From contig NZ_JAGTXB010000005.1 of the NCBI RefSeq assembly GCF_018224885.1, positions 248,001 to 312,000 of the forward strand: a DNA stretch of 64,000 bases, in the 5' to 3' direction. This DNA comes from Chitinophaga hostae (GTDB lineage: Bacteria; Bacteroidota; Bacteroidia; Chitinophagales; Chitinophagaceae). This document shows positions 26,787 to 36,054 of the stretch, piece after piece; the stretch's first letter is position 1; each line of letters opens with the position of its first letter. A program made the translations under genes and the position numbers. The notes beneath the pieces are model-generated. The model was given only the letters and a program-made list of their open reading frames with translations, did not search any database and was not told the DNA's origin.

Positions 26787-27078
26787 CCAGTGCATACAGA
26801 AGACCCTTATGAACAGTTTCGGCTGATGTTCGTGAAATTCTGTACTCCCCTTTGCAATTATGATAACAGTTTTGTGAAAGAACAGTGTATATAATGAAGA
26901 TATTGTACAGGAAGTGGTTATCAGGATATGGCAAATGCGCAGAGAATTGAGTCAATCAGACAATATGCGTTTTTATCTTTTCACTGCTGTTCGCAATAAT
27001 TGCCTTACGTATCTCACCAGGGAAAAGAAACAAGCTGTTTTCATGGAGGATCTGGACGCTATGGCAGACACTGGTCCG
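26787..27078 (+). pseudogene. Decayed ECF sigma factor (N-terminal half only)
   Basis: Clear relic of the sigma gene at 20873-21418. Shared stretches include LYEQFRL-like DPYEQFRLMF at its start, then EDIVQEVVIRIWQMR and MRFYLFTAVRNNCLTYL (intact: VRNNCLTHL). A shift of frame and a TATATAATGA stop interrupt it near 26890. The homology ends after the region-2/linker part (residues matching DLDAMADTGP against DLEVEDAFADLGTP) and runs straight into receptor sequence, so region 4 and the whole fecR gene have been deleted. Cannot make a working sigma factor. Confidence 0.75.
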
Positions 27079-27212
27079 TTACTGTATGAAGGGAAGATAC
27101 ATTTGAAATCAATGCATCTGCCAACGCATTCTTTCGTTTTGGAGGCAAGATATTGGATTTGGTAGTTCGTCATTTTGATATGAGCATGACTTCAGAACTA
27201 CCGGAATATGGG
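27079..27212 (+). pseudogene. Fragment of TonB receptor barrel from the decayed module
   Basis: Reads LYEGK, then after a one-base slip near 27098 FEINASANAFFRFGGKI and RHFDMSMTSELPE, matching RYEAKTQFEVKAFSNTEFRFGGSI and HPFDTNISQELSE around residues 480-515 of the receptor at 22532-25075. It is joined at its left to the sigma relic and at its right (about 27230) to sequence matching the downstream flank of the intact receptor. This shows two internal deletions in a once complete second copy. Confidence 0.7.
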
Positions 27213-27250
27213 CTTGGCAGCAACACTTTTAAATCGCATAATAACTCAAC

Positions 27251-27277
27251 GGAGGTGCCTCTTCTGCGGTGGCCTCC
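27251..27277 (+). terminator. Terminator hairpin of the decayed module, copy 2
   Basis: GGAGG (27251-27255) pairs with CCTCC (27273-27277), followed by TTATTTTCG. Counterpart of 25141-25168, with a paired base change. From 27278 to 27465 I see no gene. Confidence 0.55.
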
Positions 27278-27465
27278 TTATTTTCGTCAGGCTGCTGATA
27301 GCGTTCCCGAACGCTTATTGAATATGTTCTTTCTCGAAAAAAAAATAGCATCGGTTGGAATAGGAAAAATAGGTGATCTGCTGTTTTACTAACGGATAGA
27401 ACAACGGAATTCTGTTGAATGAAATGCTACCTGTACTGTCGTATTAATCTAATAACAATCAAAAT

Positions 27466-28215
27466 ATGAAACAAATAAGAATCTCTCTGAAAGGTATTGC
27501 CTTTACGCTGTTAGCAGGTGCTGTGTTCACCTCCTGTAAAAAGAAGGATGACCCGGCTCCGCCGCCACCTCCACCACCAAGTAAGAATGCCACTATACTA
27601 CTGGTACATGCTTCTCCGAAAACAGGTGAATTGACTTCAGAAATCAATGGCAAGAAACACCAGGATAAACTAACATTCCTGGGAAGTCCTAAAGCTTATA
27701 TCACTGTATCTGCAGACAAAGATATTGCACTGAAGTTTTCATTGGATGGCAGCAAAGTGTTACTGGATGGAAAGTATCCGCTGGTAGACAAAGGAAATTA
27801 TTCATTGTTCCTTTATGATACACTGTTGAATAATAAGATTAAGGCATTGCTGTTGCAAGATAATCTGAGCGATCCGGGAAAAGGAAAAACCAGCGTACGT
27901 TTCCTGCACCTGTCACCTGATGCTGCCTCCATTAATATTGATGTCTTCAAAGATAAAGACAGTCTCCGATTAATAAGTAATACTGCGTATGTTGGGGATA
28001 AGCCAGACCCCAAATCACTTTCTACATTCAAATCTGTTGCTGCCGGCGACTACCGTGTGAAGGTCAAAGCCAAAGATGGTACAAAAGAGACGACGATCCT
28101 TGACATTCCCGTTGTTAAACTGGGAGAAGGAAAAGTGACAACACTGTATCTGAGTGGTCTGACAAAAGGGACTGGAACCACCAAAATTGGCCTACAGGTA
28201 TCTCAACACAAATAA
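27466..28215 (+). CDS. DUF4397-domain lipoprotein
   Basis: 249-residue lipoprotein: signal MKQIRISLKGIAFTLLAG, lipobox VFTSC, a basic tether, then a seven-proline run (PPPPPPP) that probably lifts the domain off the membrane. Two Ig-like DUF4397 repeats follow (ATILLVHASPKTGELTSEI, then SVRFLHLSPDAASINIDVF). Function of the family is unknown; members are surface or periplasmic. The last 95 codons are duplicated at 47249-47542, there cut at the 5' end. A strong terminator follows at 28238-28268. No partner gene is obvious, and the next gene downstream is a separate ECF sigma factor. Confidence 0.88.
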   Translation: MKQIRISLKGIAFTLLAGAVFTSCKKKDDPAPPPPPPPSKNATILLVHASPKTGELTSEINGKKHQDKLTFLGSPKAYITVSADKDIALKFSLDGSKVLLDGKYPLVDKGNYSLFLYDTLLNNKIKALLLQDNLSDPGKGKTSVRFLHLSPDAASINIDVFKDKDSLRLISNTAYVGDKPDPKSLSTFKSVAAGDYRVKVKAKDGTKETTILDIPVVKLGEGKVTTLYLSGLTKGTGTTKIGLQVSQHK

Positions 28216-28475
28216 ATTTAGGGGTGTGATAACAGGGAAAGGCCGCCTCTGGAGGGAGAGCGGCCTTTGTGTGTTCCTGGCCTGGCTGTTTATAGGCTAC
28301 ATTAGTAACAGGCAATTCATTACAAAATCCAATTTGATTATCGTAACAGGCAATTCTCAATAAAAATTTACCTGTTATGTAGTTTTCGGTTTTTTTTATG
28401 TCCCAAAGCGTGACGCTAATTGCAGCTGGTTTTTTGCCTGTGGTTTAGAGTCTGAAGAATATCTTATGTCGATAT
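27921..28475. repeat. Duplicated segment, copy 1 (DUF4397 3' part to acyltransferase 3' tip)
   Basis: About 550 bases nearly identical to 47248-47795, including the DUF4397 3' end, its terminator, the downstream non-coding stretch, and the last 11 codons (with stop) of a minus-strand acyltransferase (YRHKIFFRL, 28443-28475). Here DUF4397 is whole and the acyltransferase is cut to a tip; at the other copy the reverse is true. Small indels separate the copies. From 28476 to 28698 I see no gene; promoters for the sigma factor at 28699 should lie there. Confidence 0.85.
28238..28268 (+). terminator. Intrinsic terminator after the DUF4397 gene
   Basis: AAAGGCCGC (28238-28246) pairs perfectly with GCGGCCTTT (28260-28268), 22 bases past the stop; the A and T ends make it usable from both sides. 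The duplicate at 47565-47595 keeps the same arms. Confidence 0.75.
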
Positions 28476-28698
28476 GCTGAGCCGGCGGTACTTCCATCTT
28501 CTGCATAGTTTGTGGCCGGTTTGAAAGAACCCGACGCCGCTACAGCCTTATAAAAAAACATCCATGCCTTAACATTATTTTGAGAAATTTAATTACCTTA
28601 ACATCGTACTTTAATACCAGTTACCTGAAAAAAGTAGCAACCAAATCTTTTGCTAAATCCTGGGTTATTAAATTTCCCCTTCTGAGAACAAGTAGCTT

Positions 28699-29274
28699 AT
28701 GAAGCTCAACAGAGAGATATATAATACTTATAGTGACAATGAATTGCTATTTCTGCTCCGCAATAGCGATGAGCAGGCTTTTGCTGCGCTATATGACCGG
28801 TATTGGGACAGGGTTTTTTATATGGCCATGCAAAGATTAAAGATAGCCAGTGGTGCAGAAGATGCTGTACAAGATGTCTTTGCAGACATTTGGAAACGTC
28901 GCGGCGAGCTGGAAGTAAAAAATAGTTTTCCCGCTTATCTCGCTGTTGCCGTGAAATACCGGATAATCAATATCCAGGCTAAAATGAACCATGCAACACG
29001 CTACGGGCAGGAAATTATCCGAAACATTGAGGTCTCATACCCAAGCCAGGAAGAATGGCTTGACTTTAAAGAATTGCAACAACGCCTGGAAACTCATGTA
29101 GCCTCCCTACCTGAGAAAGCAAGAATAGCTTTTCAGCTTAATCATGAAGGAGGGTTACGTCATAAAGAAATAGCCCGCATAATGCAAGTGTCTGAAAAGG
29201 CCGTTGAACGAAGTATTGCCCGCGCCATCCAATCATTGATGACCTCCTTCAGGCATTTTACCAGCTTCTTTTGA
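28699..29274 (+). CDS. ECF RNA polymerase sigma factor (PUL B)
   Basis: 191-residue ECF sigma factor. Region 2: AFAALYDRYWDRVFYMAMQR, then AEDAVQDVFADIWKRRGEL and PAYLAVAVKYRIINI (about residues 28-95). Region 4: ASLPEKARIAFQLNHEGG, then HKEIARIMQVSEKAVERSI (about 133-180). ATG at 28699 fits. It precedes a FecR gene, a SusC with an STN domain and a SusD, so it should drive PUL B when the transporter signals that substrate is present. Confidence 0.93.
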   Translation: MKLNREIYNTYSDNELLFLLRNSDEQAFAALYDRYWDRVFYMAMQRLKIASGAEDAVQDVFADIWKRRGELEVKNSFPAYLAVAVKYRIINIQAKMNHATRYGQEIIRNIEVSYPSQEEWLDFKELQQRLETHVASLPEKARIAFQLNHEGGLRHKEIARIMQVSEKAVERSIARAIQSLMTSFRHFTSFF

Positions 29275-29436
29275 CCCTACCTTCTAATGTTTTACGGTTA
29301 ATTTTCATTGCTTTACAAGTAGAGAAATACTTTCATTAAATATTATCACAAAAAAAAAGCAAAAACAAAGGGGGGATTTTTATTCCCTGATTGACTTCTT
29401 ATTAACAGGGACTTTCGGAAACTTCCCTTCAGCGAG

Positions 29437-30627
29437 ATGAGTGCTTTCAATAATCATGAATATGACCATAACAGGAGATATAGTGAATTAGCCAGGAAGT
29501 GGTTAAAGGGAACGCTTACTCCAGAGGAAGAGCGGGAGTATAATGACTGGTATGACAGCGTAACAGACGTTAAGGAGATTAAAATGGAGCCGGATTTTGC
29601 CATTTCCAGGCAGCAGTTGAAAAGGCGGATATTTGTAAAAATATCCAGGATTGCCGGTCTGTATCGCCCTGTTTTATTCATTCATAAAAGAAGGAAAATA
29701 TACGTTGCCGCAGCTGCTGTGTTGTTGCTTTTCGGAGCTATTTCTTTTTACTGGCATAGTAACAGGAAAGCTACCACACAGTATCCTAAATCTTTGGTGG
29801 AGAACCCGTATTTCAAAAATGACATTGCCCCCGGTGTAAACAGGGCTGTTCTTACGTTATCAAACGGAGAAAAAATAACGCTTGACGATTCAACAAGCGG
29901 CATGCTGGCCGACGAAGGTGGCGCCCGGATCGTCAAATCCGTCAAAGGCGGCGTTATTTATGAAGAAACAAAGGGGGGCGTCACGGTTGTGAATAATACG
30001 GTAACCACGCCCCGTGGATCTCAATACCAGCTCACTTTACCCGATGGTACAAAAGTATGGTTGAATGCATCATCGTCCATAACTTTCCCTACTTTATTCC
30101 GGGAGAAAGAAAGACGCGTAAAAGTATCGGGCGAGGCATACTTTGAGGTAGCTAAAAATGCTGCACAGCCTTTTATTGTATCAGCTAACAACATGCTGGT
30201 AAATGTGTTGGGTACACATTTCAACGTCAATGCCTATGCTGATGAAAATGCGATCCGGACCACGCTGCTGGAGGGAAGCGTCAAAATAATAGAAACGTTC
30301 ACCCAACATGGAAGAATAATTGTTCCCGGTGAGCAGTCAAAGTTGGATAAAACGGGAAATATAAGCGTAGAGAAAGTAAATACTGAAGAAATCATTGCCT
30401 GGAAAGATGGATTTTTCCGCTTTCATAGAACCGATGTTGCCACATTGATGCGCCAGATAAGCCGTTGGTATAATGTTGATGTGCAATATGAAGGCGCGCC
30501 GGCAAAGGATCTGTTTACCGGCACTGTGCCAAGGACATTATCTCTTTCAGAGCTCCTGACGGTATTGACACATGCAAATATCCGTTTTAAAATAGAGGGG
30601 AATAAATTAACTGTTTTATCCCTGTAA
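29437..30627 (+). CDS. FecR-family anti-sigma factor (PUL B)
   Basis: 396-residue anti-sigma factor with a cytoplasmic N-terminal part (RKWLKGTLTPEEEREYNDWY), a membrane helix (YVAAAAVLLLFGAISFYWH, about residues 90-108), the FecR domain (LTLPDGTKVWLNASSSITFP, then RRVKVSGEAYFEVAKN) and the C-terminal domain ending FKIEGNKLTVLSL. Very similar in layout to the FecR of PUL A. The gap of 160 bases to the sigma gene holds no gene. Confidence 0.93.
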   Translation: MSAFNNHEYDHNRRYSELARKWLKGTLTPEEEREYNDWYDSVTDVKEIKMEPDFAISRQQLKRRIFVKISRIAGLYRPVLFIHKRRKIYVAAAAVLLLFGAISFYWHSNRKATTQYPKSLVENPYFKNDIAPGVNRAVLTLSNGEKITLDDSTSGMLADEGGARIVKSVKGGVIYEETKGGVTVVNNTVTTPRGSQYQLTLPDGTKVWLNASSSITFPTLFREKERRVKVSGEAYFEVAKNAAQPFIVSANNMLVNVLGTHFNVNAYADENAIRTTLLEGSVKIIETFTQHGRIIVPGEQSKLDKTGNISVEKVNTEEIIAWKDGFFRFHRTDVATLMRQISRWYNVDVQYEGAPAKDLFTGTVPRTLSLSELLTVLTHANIRFKIEGNKLTVLSL

Positions 30628-30673
30628 TTTTTTTATCAAAATCAAACAGACAGATGAATACATGACTTCATGG

Positions 30674-30729
30674 ACGCCTTATGCAAATAAAAATCCCAGT
30701 GTTGACAGCACCGGGACGTTAAAAGGCGT
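30674..30729 (+). promoter_or_regulatory. Nested stem-loop between fecR and susC (PUL B)
   Basis: Inner hairpin 30694-30701 (TCCCAGTG) with 30709-30716 (CACCGGGA), one mismatch, 7-base loop. An outer 7-bp stem, ACGCCTT (30674-30680) with AAGGCGT (30723-30729), encloses it. It occupies the same place as the paired hairpins of PUL A (8843-8902), again without a strong U-run. Likely a leader or processing structure affecting susC expression (inference). Confidence 0.5.
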
Positions 30730-30780
30730 AAACAAGATTTAATCAGACCTTCTTATTATCAGCCTTAATCTATCAAAGAT

Positions 30781-33700
30781 ATGCAATTTCTTATCACGAA
30801 ATTTGTATTATTATTTTATTTAATACAAATATTGGTAAAACGATCCACGGTCCTTTTATTCATGAAACTCACCGCTCTTCTGCTTGTCATCGCCTGCCTG
30901 CAATCCAGGGCCTCAACCGGTCAGGTCATCACTATTAAAGTGAAGAATGCAAAATTAAGCGAGGTATTCTCCAGAATACAGCAGCAATCCGGCTACTTTT
31001 TTTTCTATAATGAAACACATATTCAGAATGCCAGGCCGGTTACGGCAGACATTAATAATCAATCGTTGAAAACAGCGCTGGATATATGTTTTGCGGGTCA
31101 GCCCCTCACCTACAAAATCGTTAACAAAATGATCGTGGTCGGGGAGGCTCCGGCATTGCCCTTTTCCCCTACTATTCACAACGTCACCCCTCCAGCCAGG
31201 ATTTCGGGTAAGGTCACAGATTCAGCCGGGCGTCCGGTTATTGGGGCTACGGTTTTTATAAAAGGGACCAAAACAGGCACTGCGACCAAAGACGATGGCA
31301 CTTTCTCCCTGGAATCACCGGAACCATCCGGTGTACTTATTATTTCCTCCATTGGGTTTAAACAGCGGGAGATAGCTTTTTCAGGTAGTAATTATTTACA
31401 GGTCATACTGGCTGTTTCTGAAAATAAATTAGAGGACCTGGTGGTAGTGGCATATGGAAAGCAACGGAAAACAACCCTCACGGGATCAGTAGCGCAGATC
31501 AGCGGCGTCGAAATAGCAAAAGCGCCTGTTGCCAATGTTATCAATGGTTTACAGGGGCGCCTGCCGGGTTTAACGTTTCGCCAAGGCGGTGGCCAGCCAG
31601 GAGATGATGTTGCAAGCTTCAACATAAGGGGATTTGGATCTCCTCTGACAATTGTTGACGGCGTTCCATCCAACATCACCCAGATTGATCCTAATGAAAT
31701 TGAAAGCTTTACCATTTTGAAAGACGGCGCTGCCGCTATGTATGGCTTCAAAGGCGCAAATGGCGCAATACTTATTACTACCAGGAGAGGGAAAACAGGG
31801 GAGCCAGTGGTTACGTTAAATGCTTATACAGGCATCCAGGGTATCACAAGATACCCTCGGTTAATGAATGCGGGGGAATTCACTGAACTCATGGATGAAG
31901 CGAGCGTAAATACAGGGAATGCGCCTATTTATGGAGCGAAAGAGGTGCAGAAATGGAAAATGGGAGTTGACTCCGGCTACAAGAGTACAGATTGGTATAA
32001 CGAGGTATTTAGAAAATGGGCCACTATGAACAATGTTAATCTTAATATACAGGGTGGTACGGACAAGGTAAAGTACTTTGTTTCAGGAGGGATGTTAGAC
32101 CAGCAGGGATTACTTCGCTCAGGAGATGTGAAGTTCAGGCGTTATAATTTTCGGAGTAATATCAGTATGCAGATTAATAAAAGATTGACTGCAGAATTAA
32201 ACCTGGGGGGCAGAAAGGAAAACAGGTTTTCCCCTAACGCCCCTATACCTGGCACTGACGCCATTAACATCGTCAATGTTATTCAGAGGTCTTATCCTAT
32301 AACGCCGGTATATGCCAACAACGATCCCAATTACTTTGCAGTTACAAATGTTCAGGTAAATCCTGCTGCCATGGCCCAGGCCGCCTATTCTGGCTATAAC
32401 AATAGCGTATGGGATGTTTTTACTGGTATTGGCACTTTAACATATAGTATCCCGTATATTGAAGGATTAAATGCCAGACTTTCCTTCAGCTATGAATCGA
32501 ATAATAACAGGTATTCGACCTGGAGCAAACAGTATCTCCTATACAGCTATGATCCCACAACAAAAAAGTATACCCCCACTTACACCGGAAATGCGCCTTC
32601 CACCTTAAAGCAGGGTTATTCACAAGGAGGAACCACTTCCAATGTGCAACTTTCGCTTAATTACGATCATACCTTCAACGGCGCCCATCACTTTACAGGT
32701 TTGTTGCTGCTGGAGAGAAGAAAAACCAATTCCGCCGGCATACAGGGATCGAAGCAGTTTACCGTTGATGCAATACCCAATCTGGATCTGGGCAACGCCA
32801 CCAATCAAACCACAGGGGCTTATCAGCTCGGTCAAAGCGCATACCAGGGCTATGTAGGTCGTATCAACTACGATTATAAGGCTAAATACCTGTTAGAGTT
32901 GGGAGGAAGATATGATTACTCTTACAAATTCTTAAATGGTGCATTCTTCCCGGAAGTTTCCGCCGGTTGGGTGATCAATAAAGAACCATTTTTTAACTTC
33001 GCCTTCCTAAGTAATTTAAAATTGCGTGCTTCCTGGGCGAAGGTGGCAGATGATGATTCATTTGACGAATTCAAATATCTCAGTGGGTACACCTATCCCA
33101 GCGGTAACTATATTTTCTCGGGCAGTACAGTTGTTAATGGTCTGCAAGTAGGTACTCTTGCCAATCCACGCCTTTCATGGCAAACAGCTAATATCTTTAA
33201 TGCAGCGCTTGACTTTGGATTATTTGACAATACTATTACCGGTACCTTTGAAGTATTCTACAGAAATGTGACAGGTATTCCGGCCTATCCTACCGCCTCC
33301 TTTCCCAGCATTTCCGCTATACCCGTAGCCCAGCAGAATCTGAACAGCACCAATAACAGGGGATTTGAACTGGAGCTGGGATATTATAAACGGATAGGTG
33401 ACTTTGAATTAAATGTAAGTCCCAATATATCATGGACCCGGGGCAGGAATGCATATATAGAACAACCTCCTTACGGGAGCGCAAGTGAGAACTATCTGAA
33501 TAATACCGCTTACAGATGGCAAAATAGGTTAACTGGTTACCATGCCATCGGCCAGTTTCAGTCACAGGAAGAAATAAATCGTTCTCCTGTACAGGACAGC
33601 CGTGGTAATGCAACCTTACATCCCGGTGATATTAAATACGAAGATATAAATGGAGATGGTGTAATTGATAGCCGGGATCAAACAGTAATAGGCAGGGGCG

Positions 33701-34200
33701 ACTACCCCGAACTTCAATATGGACTTGCCTTAAATGCAAGTTATAAGGGTATTGACGTCTCCCTGCTGTTCGCAGGCGCAGGTAATTTCAATGTGAATTA
33801 CAGCGGCGTTCTGCAAAATCCCTTTTGGAATAACGCTAATTCCTATGCCTATTTTACAGATCGTTGGCATCGTGAAGATATATATAATCCGAACAGTCCC
33901 TGGGTACCTGGAAAATTCCCGGCTACCATCATAAGCGGCAATCCAAATAACAGGTTAAGCTCCAACTTCTGGCTGCAAAAGGGCACCTATCTGCGCCTGA
34001 AAACCGTACAGATTGGCTATGCCATTCCAAAGAAAATATTGGCAAAATCAGGTATGAAAAGTTTACGATTCTTTGCTTCAGGCCAGAATATATTTACTAT
34101 CACCGGGGTAAAATATCTTGACCCCGAAGTTGGTGATGCTGAAGCGGCGTATTACCCTCAGCAGAGAACATTTGTATTTGGAATAAATGCAAAATTTTAG
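30781..34200 (+). CDS. SusC/RagA-family TonB-linked outer-membrane transporter with STN domain (PUL B)
   Basis: 1139-residue outer-membrane transporter. A hydrophobic stretch (FVLLFYLIQILV) precedes a second signal-like segment MKLTALLLVIACLQSRAS; the ATG at 30865 is therefore an alternative start. Then the STN domain (about residues 44-118, VITIKVKNAKLSEVFSRIQ), carboxypeptidase-regulatory domain (about 140-218, GKVTDSAGRPVIGATVFI), plug (about 225-340, IESFTILKDGAAAMYGFKG) and barrel to FVFGINAKF. Expected to import oligosaccharides and signal to the FecR upstream. Its end overlaps or abuts susD. Confidence 0.95.
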   Translation: MQFLITKFVLLFYLIQILVKRSTVLLFMKLTALLLVIACLQSRASTGQVITIKVKNAKLSEVFSRIQQQSGYFFFYNETHIQNARPVTADINNQSLKTALDICFAGQPLTYKIVNKMIVVGEAPALPFSPTIHNVTPPARISGKVTDSAGRPVIGATVFIKGTKTGTATKDDGTFSLESPEPSGVLIISSIGFKQREIAFSGSNYLQVILAVSENKLEDLVVVAYGKQRKTTLTGSVAQISGVEIAKAPVANVINGLQGRLPGLTFRQGGGQPGDDVASFNIRGFGSPLTIVDGVPSNITQIDPNEIESFTILKDGAAAMYGFKGANGAILITTRRGKTGEPVVTLNAYTGIQGITRYPRLMNAGEFTELMDEASVNTGNAPIYGAKEVQKWKMGVDSGYKSTDWYNEVFRKWATMNNVNLNIQGGTDKVKYFVSGGMLDQQGLLRSGDVKFRRYNFRSNISMQINKRLTAELNLGGRKENRFSPNAPIPGTDAINIVNVIQRSYPITPVYANNDPNYFAVTNVQVNPAAMAQAAYSGYNNSVWDVFTGIGTLTYSIPYIEGLNARLSFSYESNNNRYSTWSKQYLLYSYDPTTKKYTPTYTGNAPSTLKQGYSQGGTTSNVQLSLNYDHTFNGAHHFTGLLLLERRKTNSAGIQGSKQFTVDAIPNLDLGNATNQTTGAYQLGQSAYQGYVGRINYDYKAKYLLELGGRYDYSYKFLNGAFFPEVSAGWVINKEPFFNFAFLSNLKLRASWAKVADDDSFDEFKYLSGYTYPSGNYIFSGSTVVNGLQVGTLANPRLSWQTANIFNAALDFGLFDNTITGTFEVFYRNVTGIPAYPTASFPSISAIPVAQQNLNSTNNRGFELELGYYKRIGDFELNVSPNISWTRGRNAYIEQPPYGSASENYLNNTAYRWQNRLTGYHAIGQFQSQEEINRSPVQDSRGNATLHPGDIKYEDINGDGVIDSRDQTVIGRGDYPELQYGLALNASYKGIDVSLLFAGAGNFNVNYSGVLQNPFWNNANSYAYFTDRWHREDIYNPNSPWVPGKFPATIISGNPNNRLSSNFWLQKGTYLRLKTVQIGYAIPKKILAKSGMKSLRFFASGQNIFTITGVKYLDPEVGDAEAAYYPQQRTFVFGINAKF

Positions 34201-34234
34201 GTTTAAAATCCTTCATTTTATATTCAGTAAAGTC

Positions 34235-36034
34235 ATGAAATGCACATATATATTATGCCTGATTTGGGTGGCCACACTTTGGGCCTGTAACAAAGACTTT
34301 GTGAGGCTTCAGCCTCAGAACCTGATAGCGGACAACCAGGCTTATGCTTCCTCTGCTGCTGTGCAGGCCCTTGTTGCGGCGCTCTATAACGATCTCTCCG
34401 GTGCCGGATACGAAGATTTCACCTACGGGCAGGAAAGAAACTATATAAGTGTTTGGACAGACGAAGCCGTTCAGTCTTATTCCTGGTCGGAACCATCAAT
34501 CATTGGCGTAATACCTAATGGACAATTTGGGAACTGGTGGCCTTATGATCTTATACGCCGGCAAAATGACTTTATTGCCAAAATCGTTAATGCCACAAGT
34601 CTGGAAGCCCCGGAACGCAATCAATATTTGCAGGAAGTACGGTTCCTCCGCGCGCTCACGTATTTCGGATTGGTTAAACGCTATGGAGGCGTACCATTGG
34701 TTACCAAAGTACTGACCACCGCTGACAATCTGAAAATACCAAGAAGTACAGCGCAACAGATTTATGATTTTGTTGCCAGTGAGTTAGATGATATTATTGG
34801 CAGTAATGGATTAAAGGCTAACGGGCCACTCAGGGTCACTAACGCTGCCGCGCTCGCGTTGAAATGCAGAGCTATGTTATATGCAGCCTCAGAAGCTAAA
34901 TATGGGCATGTGCAGCTGAATGGTCTGGTAGGCATCCCTTCATCTATGGCAAACACGTATTGGCAAAAAGCATATGATGCAGCCCGGGCAATTGTCGCAT
35001 TAGACAAGTTTAAGTTATTTCAGGGCAACAGCGATCCTGCCAGGAATTTTCAATTATTGTTCAATAGCAGGGATGCTACCACCAATCCGGAGGCCATCCT
35101 GGCTGAGGCCTATTCATTACCAAACAGAGGGCATAGTTTCGACTTCTATAACTCCCCTCAAAGCTTTAGGGTTGACTATGGCAACTCTGTGAATCCTGTG
35201 CTTGAGCTGGTTGAAGAGTTCGAATATACAGATGGCAGACCGGGCAAACTAAAGATAGTGGACGACAGAGGTAAGCCAATCAGGTACAACAATCCGGCCG
35301 ATCTATTTATAGGAAAGGATCCGCGTTTTTTCGCATCCATCCTGTACCCCGGCGCTGAGTGGCACGCCAATAAAGATCCCCAGGGAGGATATATTGAACT
35401 AAGAAGGGGAATAGTGAACGGAACAGACACACTCATTAACGAAGATCAGACCAAAATCTATGGTGCCGCTCCATATACAATTACGTTCACAGGGAAAGAT
35501 GGGCCTACTACAACAGCGGATCCAACAAAATCCGGCTTCTATCAGAAGAAATACCTGGTAGAAGATGTGAACTTTACCCCAAATGATGGCCAGTCATATC
35601 AGCCGTGGCTCGTATTCAGGTATGGTGAAGTGTTGTTGAATTTTGCGGAGGCGGCTGTGGAACTGGGAAAACCAGGTGATGCTTTATCCGCTATTAACCA
35701 GATAAGAGCCAGAGCTGGAATAAAATTGCTATCAACGGTTGGCCTCAGTCAGGTGAGACATGAACGGCGGGTGGAGCTAGCCTTTGAGAACCATCGTTAC
35801 TGGGATTTACGGAGATGGCATATTGCAGACCAGGTGTTAAATTCCACCACATTCCGCGCACTCTTTCCCTGGTTAAACTGGAAAGCAAATACCAATCCGG
35901 CACAAATGCAATACACGTTCACCATTGCCCCCATACCTGTTAAACCCGGTCGTACTTTTCCACCACGGCTGTACTATGAACAAATTGACGTCAGCGGAGC
36001 AAATAGCTACCTGGTGCAAAATCCAGGTTATTGA
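34235..36034 (+). CDS. SusD/RagB-family glycan-binding lipoprotein (PUL B)
   Basis: 599-residue SusD-type lipoprotein: signal MKCTYILCLIWVATLWAC with lipid-modified Cys, TPR helices (YLQEVRFLRALTYFGLVKRY near residue 135) and the C-terminal signature VRHERRVELAFENHRYWDLR. An ATG at 34187, inside susC, would add 16 residues before a good signal peptide, so I prefer 34235. Binds glycan at the mouth of the SusC channel encoded upstream. Confidence 0.94.
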   Translation: MKCTYILCLIWVATLWACNKDFVRLQPQNLIADNQAYASSAAVQALVAALYNDLSGAGYEDFTYGQERNYISVWTDEAVQSYSWSEPSIIGVIPNGQFGNWWPYDLIRRQNDFIAKIVNATSLEAPERNQYLQEVRFLRALTYFGLVKRYGGVPLVTKVLTTADNLKIPRSTAQQIYDFVASELDDIIGSNGLKANGPLRVTNAAALALKCRAMLYAASEAKYGHVQLNGLVGIPSSMANTYWQKAYDAARAIVALDKFKLFQGNSDPARNFQLLFNSRDATTNPEAILAEAYSLPNRGHSFDFYNSPQSFRVDYGNSVNPVLELVEEFEYTDGRPGKLKIVDDRGKPIRYNNPADLFIGKDPRFFASILYPGAEWHANKDPQGGYIELRRGIVNGTDTLINEDQTKIYGAAPYTITFTGKDGPTTTADPTKSGFYQKKYLVEDVNFTPNDGQSYQPWLVFRYGEVLLNFAEAAVELGKPGDALSAINQIRARAGIKLLSTVGLSQVRHERRVELAFENHRYWDLRRWHIADQVLNSTTFRALFPWLNWKANTNPAQMQYTFTIAPIPVKPGRTFPPRLYYEQIDVSGANSYLVQNPGY

Positions 36035-36054
36035 GTGTCTTAAACTTTAAAAAC

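Noticed and set aside
28476..28560. Minus-strand frame continuing into the acyltransferase tip (ASGSFKPATNYAEDGST)
   Set aside because: It reads in frame with the 11-codon tip, but it does not match the acyltransferase and is too short to assign; probably chance.
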